This document shows positions 16,991 to 24,549 of a DNA stretch of 64,000 bases, piece by piece; within the stretch, counting starts at the first letter, position 1, and the number at the start of each line of letters is the position of its first letter. The DNA comes from Nonomuraea sediminis. Its GTDB lineage: Bacteria > Actinomycetota > Actinomycetes > Streptosporangiales > Streptosporangiaceae. The stretch spans positions 930,001 through 994,000 of the forward strand of contig NZ_JAHDTI010000004.1 of NCBI RefSeq assembly GCF_018531495.1, in the 5' to 3' direction. The position numbers were made by a program, and so were the translations under genes. Under the pieces are notes generated by a model, which saw nothing but the letters and a program-made list of their open reading frames with translations, did no database searches and was not told the DNA's origin.

Positions 16991-16997
16991 TTGGTCC

Positions 16998-17792
16998 GTG
17001 CAGCTCTACACGAGATCAGCCGGGACCGGGATCCCGGTCGTACTGCTACACGCGTTCCCCCTGTCCTCGGCGATGTGGCTGGCGCAGCGGGAAGGGCTGG
17101 CGCGTGCGTGCCGGGTGGTCACGCCCGACCTGCGGGGGTTCGGGGGCTCGCGGCTGGGGGCCGACGAGCCGTCGCTCGACCTGATGGCCGACGACGTCGC
17201 GGCGCTGCTGGACGAGGAGGGCATCGACCGGGCGGTGGTCGGCGGGCTGTCGATGGGCGGCTACGTGACGATGGCGTTCTGCCGCAGGCATCCTGATCGG
17301 GTGATGGGCGTGATCCTGGCCGACACCAAGGCCTCGCCCGACCCGCCACCCGCGCAGGAGAACCGGGAACGCATCGCCAGGGCCGTGCTCGAGGACGGCA
17401 GCGAGGTGCTGATCAGGGACGTCCTGCCGGCGCTGATCGGCAGGACGACCAGGGAGCGCAGGGCGATGGTCTTCGGCCGGGTCCGCGGGCTGGTGCAGTC
17501 TGCACCGCCGCAGGCGGCGGCGTGGGCGCAGCGGGCGATGGCGCGCCGTCCCGCCTCGTTCGAGACGCTGGCGGGGCTGAAGGTGCCCGCGCTGGTCGTG
17601 GTGGGCGAGGAGGACGAGCTGTCACCGTTGGCCGACGCCGAGGCGATGGCGCAGGCCGTGCCCGAGGGGCGGCTGGAGGTCATCCCCAAGGCCGGGCATC
17701 TGAGCGCGGTCGAGCAGCCTGAGGCGTTCAACGCCGCGGTGCTCGGGTTCCTCAACTCCGAGCTTGGCGGGGAAGCACGATCTCACGGATGA
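16998..17792 (+). CDS. Alpha/beta fold hydrolase
   Basis: 264-aa alpha/beta hydrolase resembling 3-oxoadipate enol-lactonase/haloperoxidase-type esterases. It has the oxyanion segment LLHAFPLS, the nucleophile elbow GGLSMGGYV (Ser), Asp in GEEDELSPL and catalytic His in PKAGHLSAVEQPEAF. The GTG at 16998 is chosen for the TAACGT box 7 nt upstream; an ATG at 16915 is a longer alternative. The last 41 bases overlap the convergent AI-2E family permease gene, with both frames intact, a sizeable antisense overlap. Confidence 0.85.
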   Translation: MQLYTRSAGTGIPVVLLHAFPLSSAMWLAQREGLARACRVVTPDLRGFGGSRLGADEPSLDLMADDVAALLDEEGIDRAVVGGLSMGGYVTMAFCRRHPDRVMGVILADTKASPDPPPAQENRERIARAVLEDGSEVLIRDVLPALIGRTTRERRAMVFGRVRGLVQSAPPQAAAWAQRAMARRPASFETLAGLKVPALVVVGEEDELSPLADAEAMAQAVPEGRLEVIPKAGHLSAVEQPEAFNAAVLGFLNSELGGEARSHG

Positions 17793-18954
17793 CCAGCGCG
17801 ATCGCGGCGGCCACCGGGATGGCCAGCAGCGCGCCCACGATCCCGAGGAGCGCGCCGCCGAACAGGGCCGCGATCACGGTCACGGCAGGGGTGACGTCCA
17901 CCGAGCGCTTCATGACCCTCGGGTAGATGAGGTAGTTCTCGACCTGCTGGTAGACGATGAAGAAGATCGCGCAGGCGATGCCCGCGGGCACCGACTGCAG
18001 GAACGCCACCCCGGTCACGAGCACCGCGCCGATCGTGGCGCCGACCAGCGGAATCAGGTCCGTCAGCGCCACCACGAGGGCGAGCGCCAGCGCGTACTTC
18101 ACGTCCGCGATCGACAGGAAGATCCACGTGAGCACGCCCGCGATGACCGAGATGAGCACGTTGCCCGCCACGTAGCCGCCGATGCCGTCCAGCACCTCCT
18201 CGGTGATGCGGCGCGTACGCTCCCTGCGGGAGGCGGGCACGAGCTTGAGCAGGTAGTCCTTGATCGTGTGCAGCGAGCCGAGGAAGTAGAGCATCAGCAC
18301 CAGCAGCGTCACGCCGGTGAACACCCCGTTGAGCACCACCAGGCCCGCGCCCACCACGCCGCTGGCCAGCGCCGGCCCCAGCGTGCCCGTCACGAACGCG
18401 CGCAGCGTCGGCAGGATCTGGAAGTCGGCGTCCAGCTTGCGCAGCGTCGCGTTGCCGGTCAGCTCGTTGAAGTAGCCGGGAACGGCCGCGATGAACTCGG
18501 CCATCTGCTTGCTCACCGGTGGCACCACGGCGAGCCCGAACAGCACGAACGCCACGATCACGCCGGCGAACACGATGGAGATCGCGCCCCGCCTGGCCAG
18601 CCCGCGCCGCTGCAGCGCCTCCACCGCCGGGTTCAGCCCGACGGCCAGGAACATGGCCACCACGACCAGGATGATGACGCTCAGCGAGTGCACGATCATC
18701 TGCGCGATCGCGATCGCGGTCAGTACGCCGAGCCCGCCCACCAGCCCGAACAGGAACGGCCCCCGCCGCAGCGGTTTCCCCGGCAGCCCGTACGGCAGGG
18801 CCGCCTCATAGTCCGCCTCGGTGGATTCGCTCGTGGGCGCCACAGTGGTGGCGGACCGGGCATGCGGCACCCCGCCTGCGACAGCGGCGCCGCCGGACTC
18901 CGGTGCGGGTTCGGGGGGCACAGCGGGCTCCTCGGGATAGGGGGCGAACCGCAT
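17752..18954 (-). CDS. AI-2E family transporter (PerM/YdiK-like permease)
   Basis: About 400-aa polytopic inner-membrane protein. After a ~65-residue Pro/Ala-rich cytoplasmic N-terminus it has the family's 7-8 spans, with the typical VVAMFLAVGLNPAVEALQRRGLARRGAIS loop and the C-terminal signature LTDLIPLVGATIGAVLV and YQQVENYLIYPRVM. Members export diverse small molecules or ions; the AI-2 link of the family name is not predictive. The start is uncertain: ATG at 18954, or TTG at 18984 just after the upstream terminator. It overlaps the convergent hydrolase by 41 bp. Confidence 0.9.
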   Translation of the reverse strand: MRFAPYPEEPAVPPEPAPESGGAAVAGGVPHARSATTVAPTSESTEADYEAALPYGLPGKPLRRGPFLFGLVGGLGVLTAIAIAQMIVHSLSVIILVVVAMFLAVGLNPAVEALQRRGLARRGAISIVFAGVIVAFVLFGLAVVPPVSKQMAEFIAAVPGYFNELTGNATLRKLDADFQILPTLRAFVTGTLGPALASGVVGAGLVVLNGVFTGVTLLVLMLYFLGSLHTIKDYLLKLVPASRRERTRRITEEVLDGIGGYVAGNVLISVIAGVLTWIFLSIADVKYALALALVVALTDLIPLVGATIGAVLVTGVAFLQSVPAGIACAIFFIVYQQVENYLIYPRVMKRSVDVTPAVTVIAALFGGALLGIVGALLAIPVAAAIALVIREIVLPRQARS

Positions 18955-18982
18955 CGAGGACGGCCAGGCCGTACTCGCAAGC

Positions 18983-19023
18983 AAAAAGAGAGCCTAGCGA
19001 CCATACCGGTCGCCAGGCTCTCT
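18983..19023 (-). terminator. Strong Rho-independent terminator after the coiled-coil gene
   Basis: On the minus strand AGAGAGCCTGGCGACC pairs with GGTCGCTAGGCTCTCT (15 of 16 positions), with a 4-nt loop, followed directly by TTTTT at 18983-18987. It lies 33 bp after the stop of the DivIVA-like gene and separates it from the AI-2E permease gene. Confidence 0.9.
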
Positions 19024-19056
19024 CCAGCCGTCATTCAGCCCCCGTGTAGGCGGTTA

Positions 19057-20349
19057 CTACTCCTGCCACCACTCAGCGTCGTCCTCGGACTTGGCCTCCG
19101 CCTTGGCCGGAGCCGGGGCGGGCGCCGCCGCGGCGGGCTTGTCGTTGGCGGGTGCGGCGATCGCCGGCTTGGCCGGAGCGGCGGCCACCGGCTCGGGCTC
19201 CATGCCGGGCAGCGCGGCCCCACCGAGCAGCTGGCGCAGCTGGGCGAGGTGGCTGGTGATGCTGTCGCGCTGGCGGGTGAGCTCGTCGACCTGGCGCTGC
19301 ATCGAGGTGCGGGTGCGCTCGGCCTCGTTCTTGGCCTCGGTGGTGATCGTCTCGGCGCTGCTCTTGGCCTCGGCCACGATCTGCTCCGAGCTCTTGCGAG
19401 CGTTGGCGACCAGCTGCTTGGCGTGCAGGTCCGCCTCGCGGCGGGTCTGATCGGCCTGCTGGGTGGCCTTGGTGGCCCGCGACTCGGCGGTCGCGGCGCG
19501 CTGCTCGGCCTCGGCGACCAGCTTCTGCGTCGCGGCCTGCGCGGTGGCGTGGCGCTCGGCCTCCTGGCGCTCGGCCTCCTCGCGCCGGGCGGCCAGCTGG
19601 ATCTCGAACTCCGCCTCGTCCTGCGCCCGCTTGGCCTCGGACTCCTCCAGGACCCGCTGCGCCTGCGCCCGCATCTCATCGGCCTGGCGCTTGGCCGTGG
19701 TGAGCACCTCGTCGCGCTCGCGCTTGGTCGAGGCCCGCAGCTGGGCCACCTCGCGCTCGGTCGTGGTGCGCAGCTTGGCGATCTCACGCTCGGCGTCGGC
19801 GCGCTTCTCGGCCACCTCGTGGTCGGCGGTGGCCCGCAGCTTGGCCGCCTCACGCTCGGTCGTGGCGGTCAGCTCGTCGGACTCGCGCCTGGCGGTCGAG
19901 CGGATCTCCTCGGCCTCCCGCTCGGCGGTCGTGCGCATGTCGTCGCTCTCGCGCGTGGCCTGGGCGCGCTTGTCAGCGGCCTCCGACTCGGCGGCTGCTC
20001 GCAGGTCGGCGGCCTCCACCTTGGCCGCGGCCTTGATCTCGTTGGCCTCGGACCTAGCGGCCTGCACGAGCTCGGTCGCCTGCTCCTCGGCAAGCCTGAG
20101 CAACTGCTCGATGCGGGCGCCGAGACCGGAGTAGGTGGGCCGCTCCTGTTCCTGGAGCTGGCGCTGGGAGTCGGACAGGTCACGCTGGAGGGAGCCGACC
20201 TGCTCGCGGGACTGGCGCAACTCGTTGTCGAGCTGCTTCAAATGGTCGTGGACCTGGTGCCGGTCATAACCGCGGAGCACGACGTCGAACTCGCGTGCTG
20301 GGGCATCCTCGAAGAAGTTGTTGAGCTGGGCGTCGATGTCGGACTGCAT
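19057..20349 (-). CDS. DivIVA/FilP-like coiled-coil cytoskeletal protein
   Basis: 430-aa protein. The first ~45 residues (DIDAQLNNFFEDAPAREFDV, then VLRGYDRHQV) carry the RGYDR-x-V signature of DivIVA-type N-termini, which bind curved membrane. About residues 40-365 form an almost unbroken Ala/Glu/Arg/Lys coiled coil with EREAE and AKRxA-type repeats, and the tail is Pro/Ala-rich, ending SEDDAEWWQE. Such proteins (FilP, Scy, DivIVA and so-called cellulose-binding proteins) organise polar growth in filamentous actinobacteria. The ATG at 20349 starts at the conserved N-terminus; upstream in-frame sequence is not conserved in character. It has its own strong terminator. Exact family member unresolved. 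Confidence 0.85.
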   Translation of the reverse strand: MQSDIDAQLNNFFEDAPAREFDVVLRGYDRHQVHDHLKQLDNELRQSREQVGSLQRDLSDSQRQLQEQERPTYSGLGARIEQLLRLAEEQATELVQAARSEANEIKAAAKVEAADLRAAAESEAADKRAQATRESDDMRTTAEREAEEIRSTARRESDELTATTEREAAKLRATADHEVAEKRADAEREIAKLRTTTEREVAQLRASTKRERDEVLTTAKRQADEMRAQAQRVLEESEAKRAQDEAEFEIQLAARREEAERQEAERHATAQAATQKLVAEAEQRAATAESRATKATQQADQTRREADLHAKQLVANARKSSEQIVAEAKSSAETITTEAKNEAERTRTSMQRQVDELTRQRDSITSHLAQLRQLLGGAALPGMEPEPVAAAPAKPAIAAPANDKPAAAAPAPAPAKAEAKSEDDAEWWQE

Positions 20350-20541
20350 GGAGGCTCGATCCTGGGTTGTCGAGACGGCTACACGGGCCGGACGGGGGGT
20401 CGGGACATCCGAGCCAGGAGCCCATGCCTCACGGCAAGACCCATGTCCGGTGGAAGGCCAGCGTACTCCGCTGGTGCCGCCTTGGAGGCCCCGTCCAACT
20501 TTCTGCGTCACTAGTTACATACTGAACGTTTATTGCTGTTG

Positions 20542-20964
20542 CTATGGTCTGGCGGCTTGGACCAGTTCCGTGAGCATTCCTCCTACGTCCTTGGGGTGCA
20601 GAAACGCGATCGAGGAGCCCATGGACCCGTGCCGGGGACGCTCGTCGAGGAGCCTGACGCCCTTCTCCCCAATCTGCTCCATCGCCTGCGCGACGTCCGG
20701 GACGCCGAACGCGACATGGTGGACGCCTTCACCGCGCTTGGCCAGGTATTTTCCAACAGGCGAGTCTGCGGAGAGAGGCTCGAGGAGCTGGATGTAGGAG
20801 CCCCCGCCCTCGCCGTCGGCGATGTGGAGCATGGCCTCCTTGACCCCCTGCTCCTCGTTCACCTCGCGGGCCACCACCTCCAGGTCGAACAGCGAGGAGA
20901 AGAGCGCGATCTTCTCCTCCAGGTCGTGGCAGGCGATCCCGATGTGGTCGATGCGCATGAACAT
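20542..20964 (-). CDS. mce: Methylmalonyl-CoA epimerase
   Basis: 140-aa glyoxalase-fold epimerase converting (2R)- and (2S)-methylmalonyl-CoA, cytosolic, linking propionyl-CoA carboxylation to the B12-dependent mutase. Metal-ligand positions are visible: His in RIDHIGIAC, Gln in SYIQLLEP, His in GVHHVAFGV and Glu in MLTELVQ. GGAGG lies upstream of the ATG at 20964; a second ATG at 20958 is possible. It is divergent from the acetyl-CoA acetyltransferase gene, 84 bp away, in the same order seen in many actinobacteria. The cobalamin adenosyltransferase at 2.4 kb would supply the mutase cofactor. Confidence 0.95.
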   Translation of the reverse strand: MFMRIDHIGIACHDLEEKIALFSSLFDLEVVAREVNEEQGVKEAMLHIADGEGGGSYIQLLEPLSADSPVGKYLAKRGEGVHHVAFGVPDVAQAMEQIGEKGVRLLDERPRHGSMGSSIAFLHPKDVGGMLTELVQAARP

Positions 20965-21048
20965 GTGTGGCCTACCTCCATGGCGGTGATCCGGCTGCTC
21001 GTGGGTATCGTGTCAAACGACCCCGCACGCGCACAGGAGGCCCCTGCC

Positions 21049-22230
21049 ATGTCTGGTTCCGTCATCGTCGCCGGAGCTCGCACCCCGATCGGCAAGCTGC
21101 TCGGGGGCCTGTCCGGCCTGCAGGCCGTCGAACTGGGCGGAATCGCGATCAAGGCCGCGCTCGAACGCGCCGGCGTCTCGCCCGAGCAGGTCGAATATGT
21201 GATCATGGGTCAGGTGCTCCAGGCGGGCGCCGGCCAGATCCCCTCCCGCCAGGCCGCGGTCAAGGCCGGCATCCCGATGACCGTCCCGTCGCTCACCGTC
21301 AACAAGGTGTGCCTGTCGGGGCTCGACGCCATCGCGTTGGCCGACCAGCTGATCAGGGCGGGCGAGTTCGACATCGTGGTCGCGGGCGGCATGGAGTCCA
21401 TGACCAACGCCCCCCACCTGATCCCCGACCTGCGCAAGGGCGTCAAGTACGGCAACGCGGGCATCGTCGACTCCATGGCGCACGACGGCCTGTTCTGCGC
21501 CTTCGACCAGTGCGCGATGGGCGAGTCGACCGAGCGCTACAACGCCCGCCTCGGGATCGGCCGCGAGGAGCAGGACGAGCTGTCGGCCCGTTCGCACCAG
21601 CTGGCCGTCGCCGCGATCAAGAACGGCGTCTTCGCCGACGAGATCGTGCCCGTCGAGATCCCGCAGCGCCGCGGCGAGCCGATCCTGGTCAAGGACGACG
21701 AGGGCGTCCGCGGCGACACGACCGTGGAGACGCTGTCCCGCCTCAGGCCCGCCTTCGCCGCCGACGGCACGATCACCGCGGGCTCGGCCTCCCAGATCTC
21801 CGACGGCGCCTGCGCGGTGGTCGTCATGTCCAAGGCCAAGGCCGAGGAGCTCGGCCTGCCGTACCTGGCCGAGATCGGCCGCCACGGCAACGTCGCCGGC
21901 CCCGACGCCTCGCTGCAGTCGCAGCCGGCCAACGCCATCAAGCACGCCCTGGGCAAGCAGGGCCTCACGGTCGACGACCTGGACCTGGTGGAGATCAACG
22001 AGGCGTTCGCCAGCGTGGTGCTCCAGTCGGCCAAGGAGCTCGGCCTGCCGCTCGACAAGGTCAACGTCAACGGCGGCGGCATCGCGCTCGGCCACCCGAT
22101 CGGCGCCTCGGGCGCGCGCATCGTCCTCACCCTGGCCCACGAGCTCAAGCGCCGCGGCGGCGGCACCGGCGCCGCCGGCCTGTGCGGCGGCGGCGGCCAG
22201 GGGGATGCTCTGATCATCACTGTTTCGTGA
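21049..22230 (+). CDS. Acetyl-CoA C-acetyltransferase (thiolase)
   Basis: 393-aa biosynthetic-type thiolase, joining or splitting acetoacetyl-CoA. Cys88 is in NKVCLSGLDA, the active-site His in GGGIALGHPIGASGAR, and the second Cys in GLCGGGGQGDALI. AGGAGG at 21035-21040 sets the ATG at 21049. It is divergent from mce. Together with the hydroxyacyl-CoA dehydrogenase at 11.8 kb it could feed acetoacetyl-CoA/3-hydroxybutyryl-CoA metabolism. A perfect 11-bp hairpin starts 5 bp after the stop. Confidence 0.97.
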   Translation: MSGSVIVAGARTPIGKLLGGLSGLQAVELGGIAIKAALERAGVSPEQVEYVIMGQVLQAGAGQIPSRQAAVKAGIPMTVPSLTVNKVCLSGLDAIALADQLIRAGEFDIVVAGGMESMTNAPHLIPDLRKGVKYGNAGIVDSMAHDGLFCAFDQCAMGESTERYNARLGIGREEQDELSARSHQLAVAAIKNGVFADEIVPVEIPQRRGEPILVKDDEGVRGDTTVETLSRLRPAFAADGTITAGSASQISDGACAVVVMSKAKAEELGLPYLAEIGRHGNVAGPDASLQSQPANAIKHALGKQGLTVDDLDLVEINEAFASVVLQSAKELGLPLDKVNVNGGGIALGHPIGASGARIVLTLAHELKRRGGGTGAAGLCGGGGQGDALIITVS

Positions 22231-22235
22231 CGTCT

Positions 22236-22309
22236 GTACGGCGGGCCGCCCCACCGGCCGCCCGCCGTACTTCGGCTGAGGACCCGCGACCGGCGCTCAC
22301 GGCGAGTCG
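22236..22309 (+). repeat. Dispersed GTACGGC element, copy E (3' of thiolase)
   Basis: Starts five bases after the thiolase stop. GTACGGCGGGC (22236-22246) and GCCCGCCGTAC (22260-22270) form a perfect 11-bp hairpin with a 13-nt loop. The remainder carries CGGCTGAGGACCCGCG and ends GGCGAGTCG. A facing GGCCTGCCGTAC ends at 22441. The hairpin is a likely transcript end, but without a U-tract. Confidence 0.75.
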
Positions 22310-22434
22310 ATGCCACTACCCCGCCGCCACGGCGCCCGGAACCCGCCCGGGCGGTCACGCACACCCGAGAACGCGCGCTCACGAGGCGGAACCCGGGCAC
22401 GGGAGCCGTACCGTGCCCTGCTTCGAGAAGGCCT

Positions 22435-22635
22435 GCCGTACGCGCGATACATAGGCATGCCGTACGCGCGGCACATAGGCGTGCCGAGCGCGCGGCCAAG
22501 AGAGCGCTCCGTAGGAGCGACAAAAGGGTGTGTCGTGCGTGCTACAAGAGGGTGTGCTGTGTGCTGCGCGACAAGCGGGCGTGCGGTCCGCGCGCAAGAC
22601 GGCGCGCAGTGCACGCGACAAGACGGTGTGCTGGA
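22435..22635 (+). repeat. 24-bp-period degenerate tandem array
   Basis: Units at 22435-22458, 22459-22482 and 22483-22506 begin GCCGTACGCGCG, GCCGTACGCGCG and GCCGAGCGCGCG; the first two end with ATAGGCAT and ATAGGCGT. The tract continues with (G)ACAAG-containing units whose CAA cores lie at 22521, 22545, 22572, 22595 and 22619 (spacings 24, 27, 23, 24). No spacers and no consistent reading frame. Confidence 0.75.
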
Positions 22636-22671
22636 TCCTCCGACCTGACGGGGCGGACCCTGGGCATGAGA

Positions 22672-22704
22672 AGAGGGCGAGAGACCCGGAATCTCTCGCC
22701 CTCT
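22672..22704 (+). terminator. 13-bp perfect hairpin
   Basis: AGAGGGCGAGAGA (22672-22684) pairs perfectly with TCTCTCGCCCTCT (22692-22704), loop 7 nt. No clear U-tract follows. It probably closes transcription through the array from the thiolase side. Confidence 0.6.
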
Positions 22705-22751
22705 GGTGTGGGTGCAATATGTCGGCTCCCTAAGTACTAGGGAGGGAGATT

Positions 22752-22783
22752 GGCCCGGCCGCGAGGGAGGTTGCGGCCGGGCC
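22752..22783 (-). terminator. Terminator of the 47-aa gene (duplicated copy 1)
   Basis: GGCCCGGCCGC and GCGGCCGGGCC form a perfect 11-bp stem with a 10-nt loop, 12 bp after the stop codon at 22796. A nearly identical hairpin follows the paralogous gene at 24144-24174. Confidence 0.75.
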
Positions 22784-22795
22784 TTCTTGACGTCT

Positions 22796-22939
22796 TCATG
22801 AGGAGAGGAAGCGGGCGAACACCGAACGGCGCCCGGACTTGCGGCCCTTGGCCTCCTGGATCGTCCGGTGCTTGGCAGCGGCCCTGCGCAGCTCCTCAGC
22901 GTGGTTCTTCATCACTACGTACTCGAGCTCGGCGTGCAT
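22796..22939 (-). CDS. Small conserved-sequence protein, paralog 1 (47 aa)
   Basis: 47-aa protein beginning MHAELEYVVMKNHAEELRRA and ending SVFARFLSS: a charged, probably all-helical peptide with no cysteine or membrane span. AAGGAG lies 5-6 nt before the ATG. It is 1.4 kb from a clear paralog at 24187 in the same orientation. Both share the LEYxVMKNHAEELR start, the FARFLSS end, an upstream block and a downstream hairpin. Function unknown. Conservation of the two copies at the protein level argues that it is a real gene. Confidence 0.75.
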   Translation of the reverse strand: MHAELEYVVMKNHAEELRRAAAKHRTIQEAKGRKSGRRSVFARFLSS

Positions 22940-23273
22940 CTCGGCTCCTTGGAAGGTGCTCCTTGTTGGCACCTTTAACACTCCTCCTAAGGCCCCTCCC
23001 GTCACATCGGACGGATGCCTTATCTCTGCGCCGAACACCGCATAGGGATACCTAGACCACCGCCTCAGCCCCCCTGCCAAAGACAAAAGCCCGTACTCAA
23101 AGCCGCCCCTACCACCCAAGCCCGCAACGGACACACACCGCGAGAAGCCCACACCGCCCATGCCGCCCACCTCCTCGCCGAACGTTCGGACCGCGTCTCG
23201 AGCGGTGCGGGGACTGTTCACAAGGTTGCCTTAGCGGTGCTAAGGTCCGCTTAGCGTTGCTAAGGAGGCAGGC
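22940..23273. other. 334-bp intergenic region between divergent genes
   Basis: No gene seen. Bases 22987-23026 form a block (CTAAGGCCCC...CACATCGG...ATGCCTTATCTC) repeated upstream of the paralogous small gene at about 24394-24433, so it is the likely promoter or operator region. The right end carries two palindromes controlling the hydrolase at 23274. Confidence 0.6.
23229..23264 (+). promoter_or_regulatory. Two tandem palindromic operators upstream of hydrolase
   Basis: CCTTAGCGGTGCTAAGG (23229-23245) and CTTAGCGTTGCTAAG (23250-23264) share TTAGCGNTGCTAA. Their centres are 20 bp apart, about two helical turns, so dimers would sit on the same DNA face. The second overlaps the AGGAGG ribosome-binding site. 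The form is typical of TetR/MarR operators. No regulator gene adjoins. Confidence 0.7.
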
Positions 23274-24065
23274 ATGCTCACGGTGGAAGCCGCCGACGGC
23301 ATCGAGATCCGGGCGCACGACGAAGGGCAGGGGCCGGTCGTCCTGGTCCTGCACGCGGGGCTGGACGACGGGACCCAGTGGCAGCGCGTGGCGGGCCTGC
23401 TGGCGCGGCGCTTCCGCGTGGTGCGGATCCAGCGCAGGCAGTACAGGAAGGACCTGCGGCCGGCGTGCACGATGGCGCAGGAGGCCGACGACGCGCTGGC
23501 CGTCGCCGCGACCCTCGGCACCCCGCTCCTGCTGGTCGGCCACTCCTCGGGCGCGGTAGTCGCCCTCGAGGCCATGGTGCGCGCGCCGGGGACGTTCGCT
23601 GGTTCCGTGCTCTATGAGCCGCCCGTGGTGATCGGGGAGTCGCTGGGCCGCGAGGCCGTCGCCAAGGCCAGGGCGGCGGCCGAGGCTGGGCGTCCCGTCC
23701 CCGCGATGCGCGCCTTCCTGGGCGGAGTCGTACGGGTGCCGCCCGCGCAGGCCGTGCTGGGGGCGCTGCTCATCGGTGCCGTGCCACGGATGCGGGCGCT
23801 GGCGTTGCGGCAGGTGGACGACCTGGTGGCCATCGAAGCGCTGGGTGATCGGCTCGAGGCCTACGCGGCGATCGACGTGCCGACCGTTTTGCTCGGCGGC
23901 GAGACCAGCCCCGCCCATCTGGGTGAACGGCTCGACGCGCTCCAGGCCCGCCTGCCGAACTGCCGACGCGTCGTCATGCCCGGCCAGGGCCACGGCGCCC
24001 ACGTACGTAGTCCCGAATCGGTCGCCCGAGTGATCGAGGACCAGGCGGCGGAGGTTCTGATATGA
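23274..24065 (+). CDS. Alpha/beta hydrolase
   Basis: 263-aa alpha/beta hydrolase. It has the oxyanion region VVLVLHAGLDDGTQW, nucleophile elbow VGHSSGAVVALEA (Ser), and catalytic His near the end in MPGQGHGAHVRSPE; the acid residue is less clear. AGGAGG lies 5-6 nt before the ATG. The gene sits between the two small paralogous genes on the other strand, and its promoter carries two palindromic operators. After the stop at 24063-24065 a ~30-bp segment (CAGGCGGCGGAGGT...ATGAAGAA) is duplicated in tandem. Substrate unknown. Confidence 0.87.
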   Translation: MLTVEAADGIEIRAHDEGQGPVVLVLHAGLDDGTQWQRVAGLLARRFRVVRIQRRQYRKDLRPACTMAQEADDALAVAATLGTPLLLVGHSSGAVVALEAMVRAPGTFAGSVLYEPPVVIGESLGREAVAKARAAAEAGRPVPAMRAFLGGVVRVPPAQAVLGALLIGAVPRMRALALRQVDDLVAIEALGDRLEAYAAIDVPTVLLGGETSPAHLGERLDALQARLPNCRRVVMPGQGHGAHVRSPESVARVIEDQAAEVLI

Positions 24066-24097
24066 AGAACAGGCGGCGGAGGTCCTGACATGAAGAA

Positions 24098-24122
24098 GGG
24101 CGCGAGCCCCGGTCTCGCGCCC
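24098..24122 (+). terminator. Terminator of the hydrolase gene
   Basis: GGGCGCGAG (24098-24106) pairs with CTCGCGCCC (24114-24122), 9 bp perfect, loop 7 nt, preceded by GAAGAA. It lies 32 bp after the stop. No long U-tract follows. Confidence 0.7.
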
Positions 24123-24143
24123 TGTCATCAGGGGGGAAGTTCG

Positions 24144-24174
24144 GCCCGGCCGCGAGGGAGGTTGCGGCCGGGCT
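24144..24174 (-). terminator. Terminator of the 50-aa gene (duplicated copy 2)
   Basis: Same GGCCCGGCCGC hairpin as at 22752-22783, with the right arm ending GGGCT here. About 66 of 70 bases are identical from the hairpin through the C-terminal codons of the two genes. Confidence 0.7.
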
Positions 24175-24186
24175 TTCTTGACGACT

Positions 24187-24339
24187 TCATGAGGAGAGGA
24201 AGCGGGCGAAGGCGGAGCGGGTGCGGCGCTCGGAGCTGTGCGCCTTCTGCGCCTCGCGTACCCGGCGGTGCTGCGCCGCGGCGGCCCGCAGCTCCTCGGC
24301 GTGGTTCTTCATTACTGCGTACTCGAGCTCGGCGTTCAT
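24187..24339 (-). CDS. Small conserved-sequence protein, paralog 2 (50 aa)
   Basis: 50-aa protein beginning MNAELEYAVMKNHAEELRAA and ending SAFARFLSS, paralogous to the 47-aa protein at 22796. Differences concentrate in the middle (QHRRVREAQKAHSSERRT against KHRTIQEAKGRKSGRR). GGGAG precedes the ATG. It is charged and helical, with no known domain. Upstream (24394-24433) lies the same ~40-bp block as in copy 1, followed by CCTAAGCCCCGCCTTAGG, an imperfect palindrome at about 24457-24476. Confidence 0.75.
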   Translation of the reverse strand: MNAELEYAVMKNHAEELRAAAAQHRRVREAQKAHSSERRTRSAFARFLSS

Positions 24340-24549
24340 CTCGCGTCTCCCGTGCTGTGCGGTGCTTTCTTCCTTGCACTCTCTACGATGCGGCTAAGGC
24401 CCACCCCGCCACATCGGGCGTATGCCTTATCTCCCGCCGCACACACCCACGCCCCATACCTAAGCCCCGCCTTAGGAGTACTTAGACACTCCTGGCCTGC
24501 ACTTATGCACCCCAGCAACAACCCAGGCAGAGCCTCCCAGCCTGCCTAC

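Larger units (their letters stand above)
16026..16997. other. 972-bp intergenic region filled with repeats
   Basis: The largest non-coding block in the window. In order: GTACGGCAGGCCGCC at 16070; three ~52-bp tandem units (about 16100-16260); dispersed element copy C (16238-16312, plus); a tract with two ~91-bp direct repeats (from 16466 and 16557); copy D (16768-16841, minus). A possible -10 box then precedes the hydrolase. No open frame here looks like a protein: all long frames are Arg/Pro-rich reads of the repeats. Confidence 0.75.
22231..22795. other. 565-bp intergenic region holding repeats and terminators
   Basis: No gene seen. It contains dispersed element copy E (22236-22309), whose first 35 bp fold into a hairpin, a 24-bp-period degenerate array (22435-22635), a 13-bp-stem terminator (22672-22704), and the terminator of the small gene at 22796 (22752-22783). 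Confidence 0.75.

Noticed and set aside
22640..22740. A tRNA gene near the paired hairpins
   Set aside because: No acceptor/D/anticodon/T-arm pattern or TTCGA loop; the structure is a simple 13-bp terminator-like hairpin.
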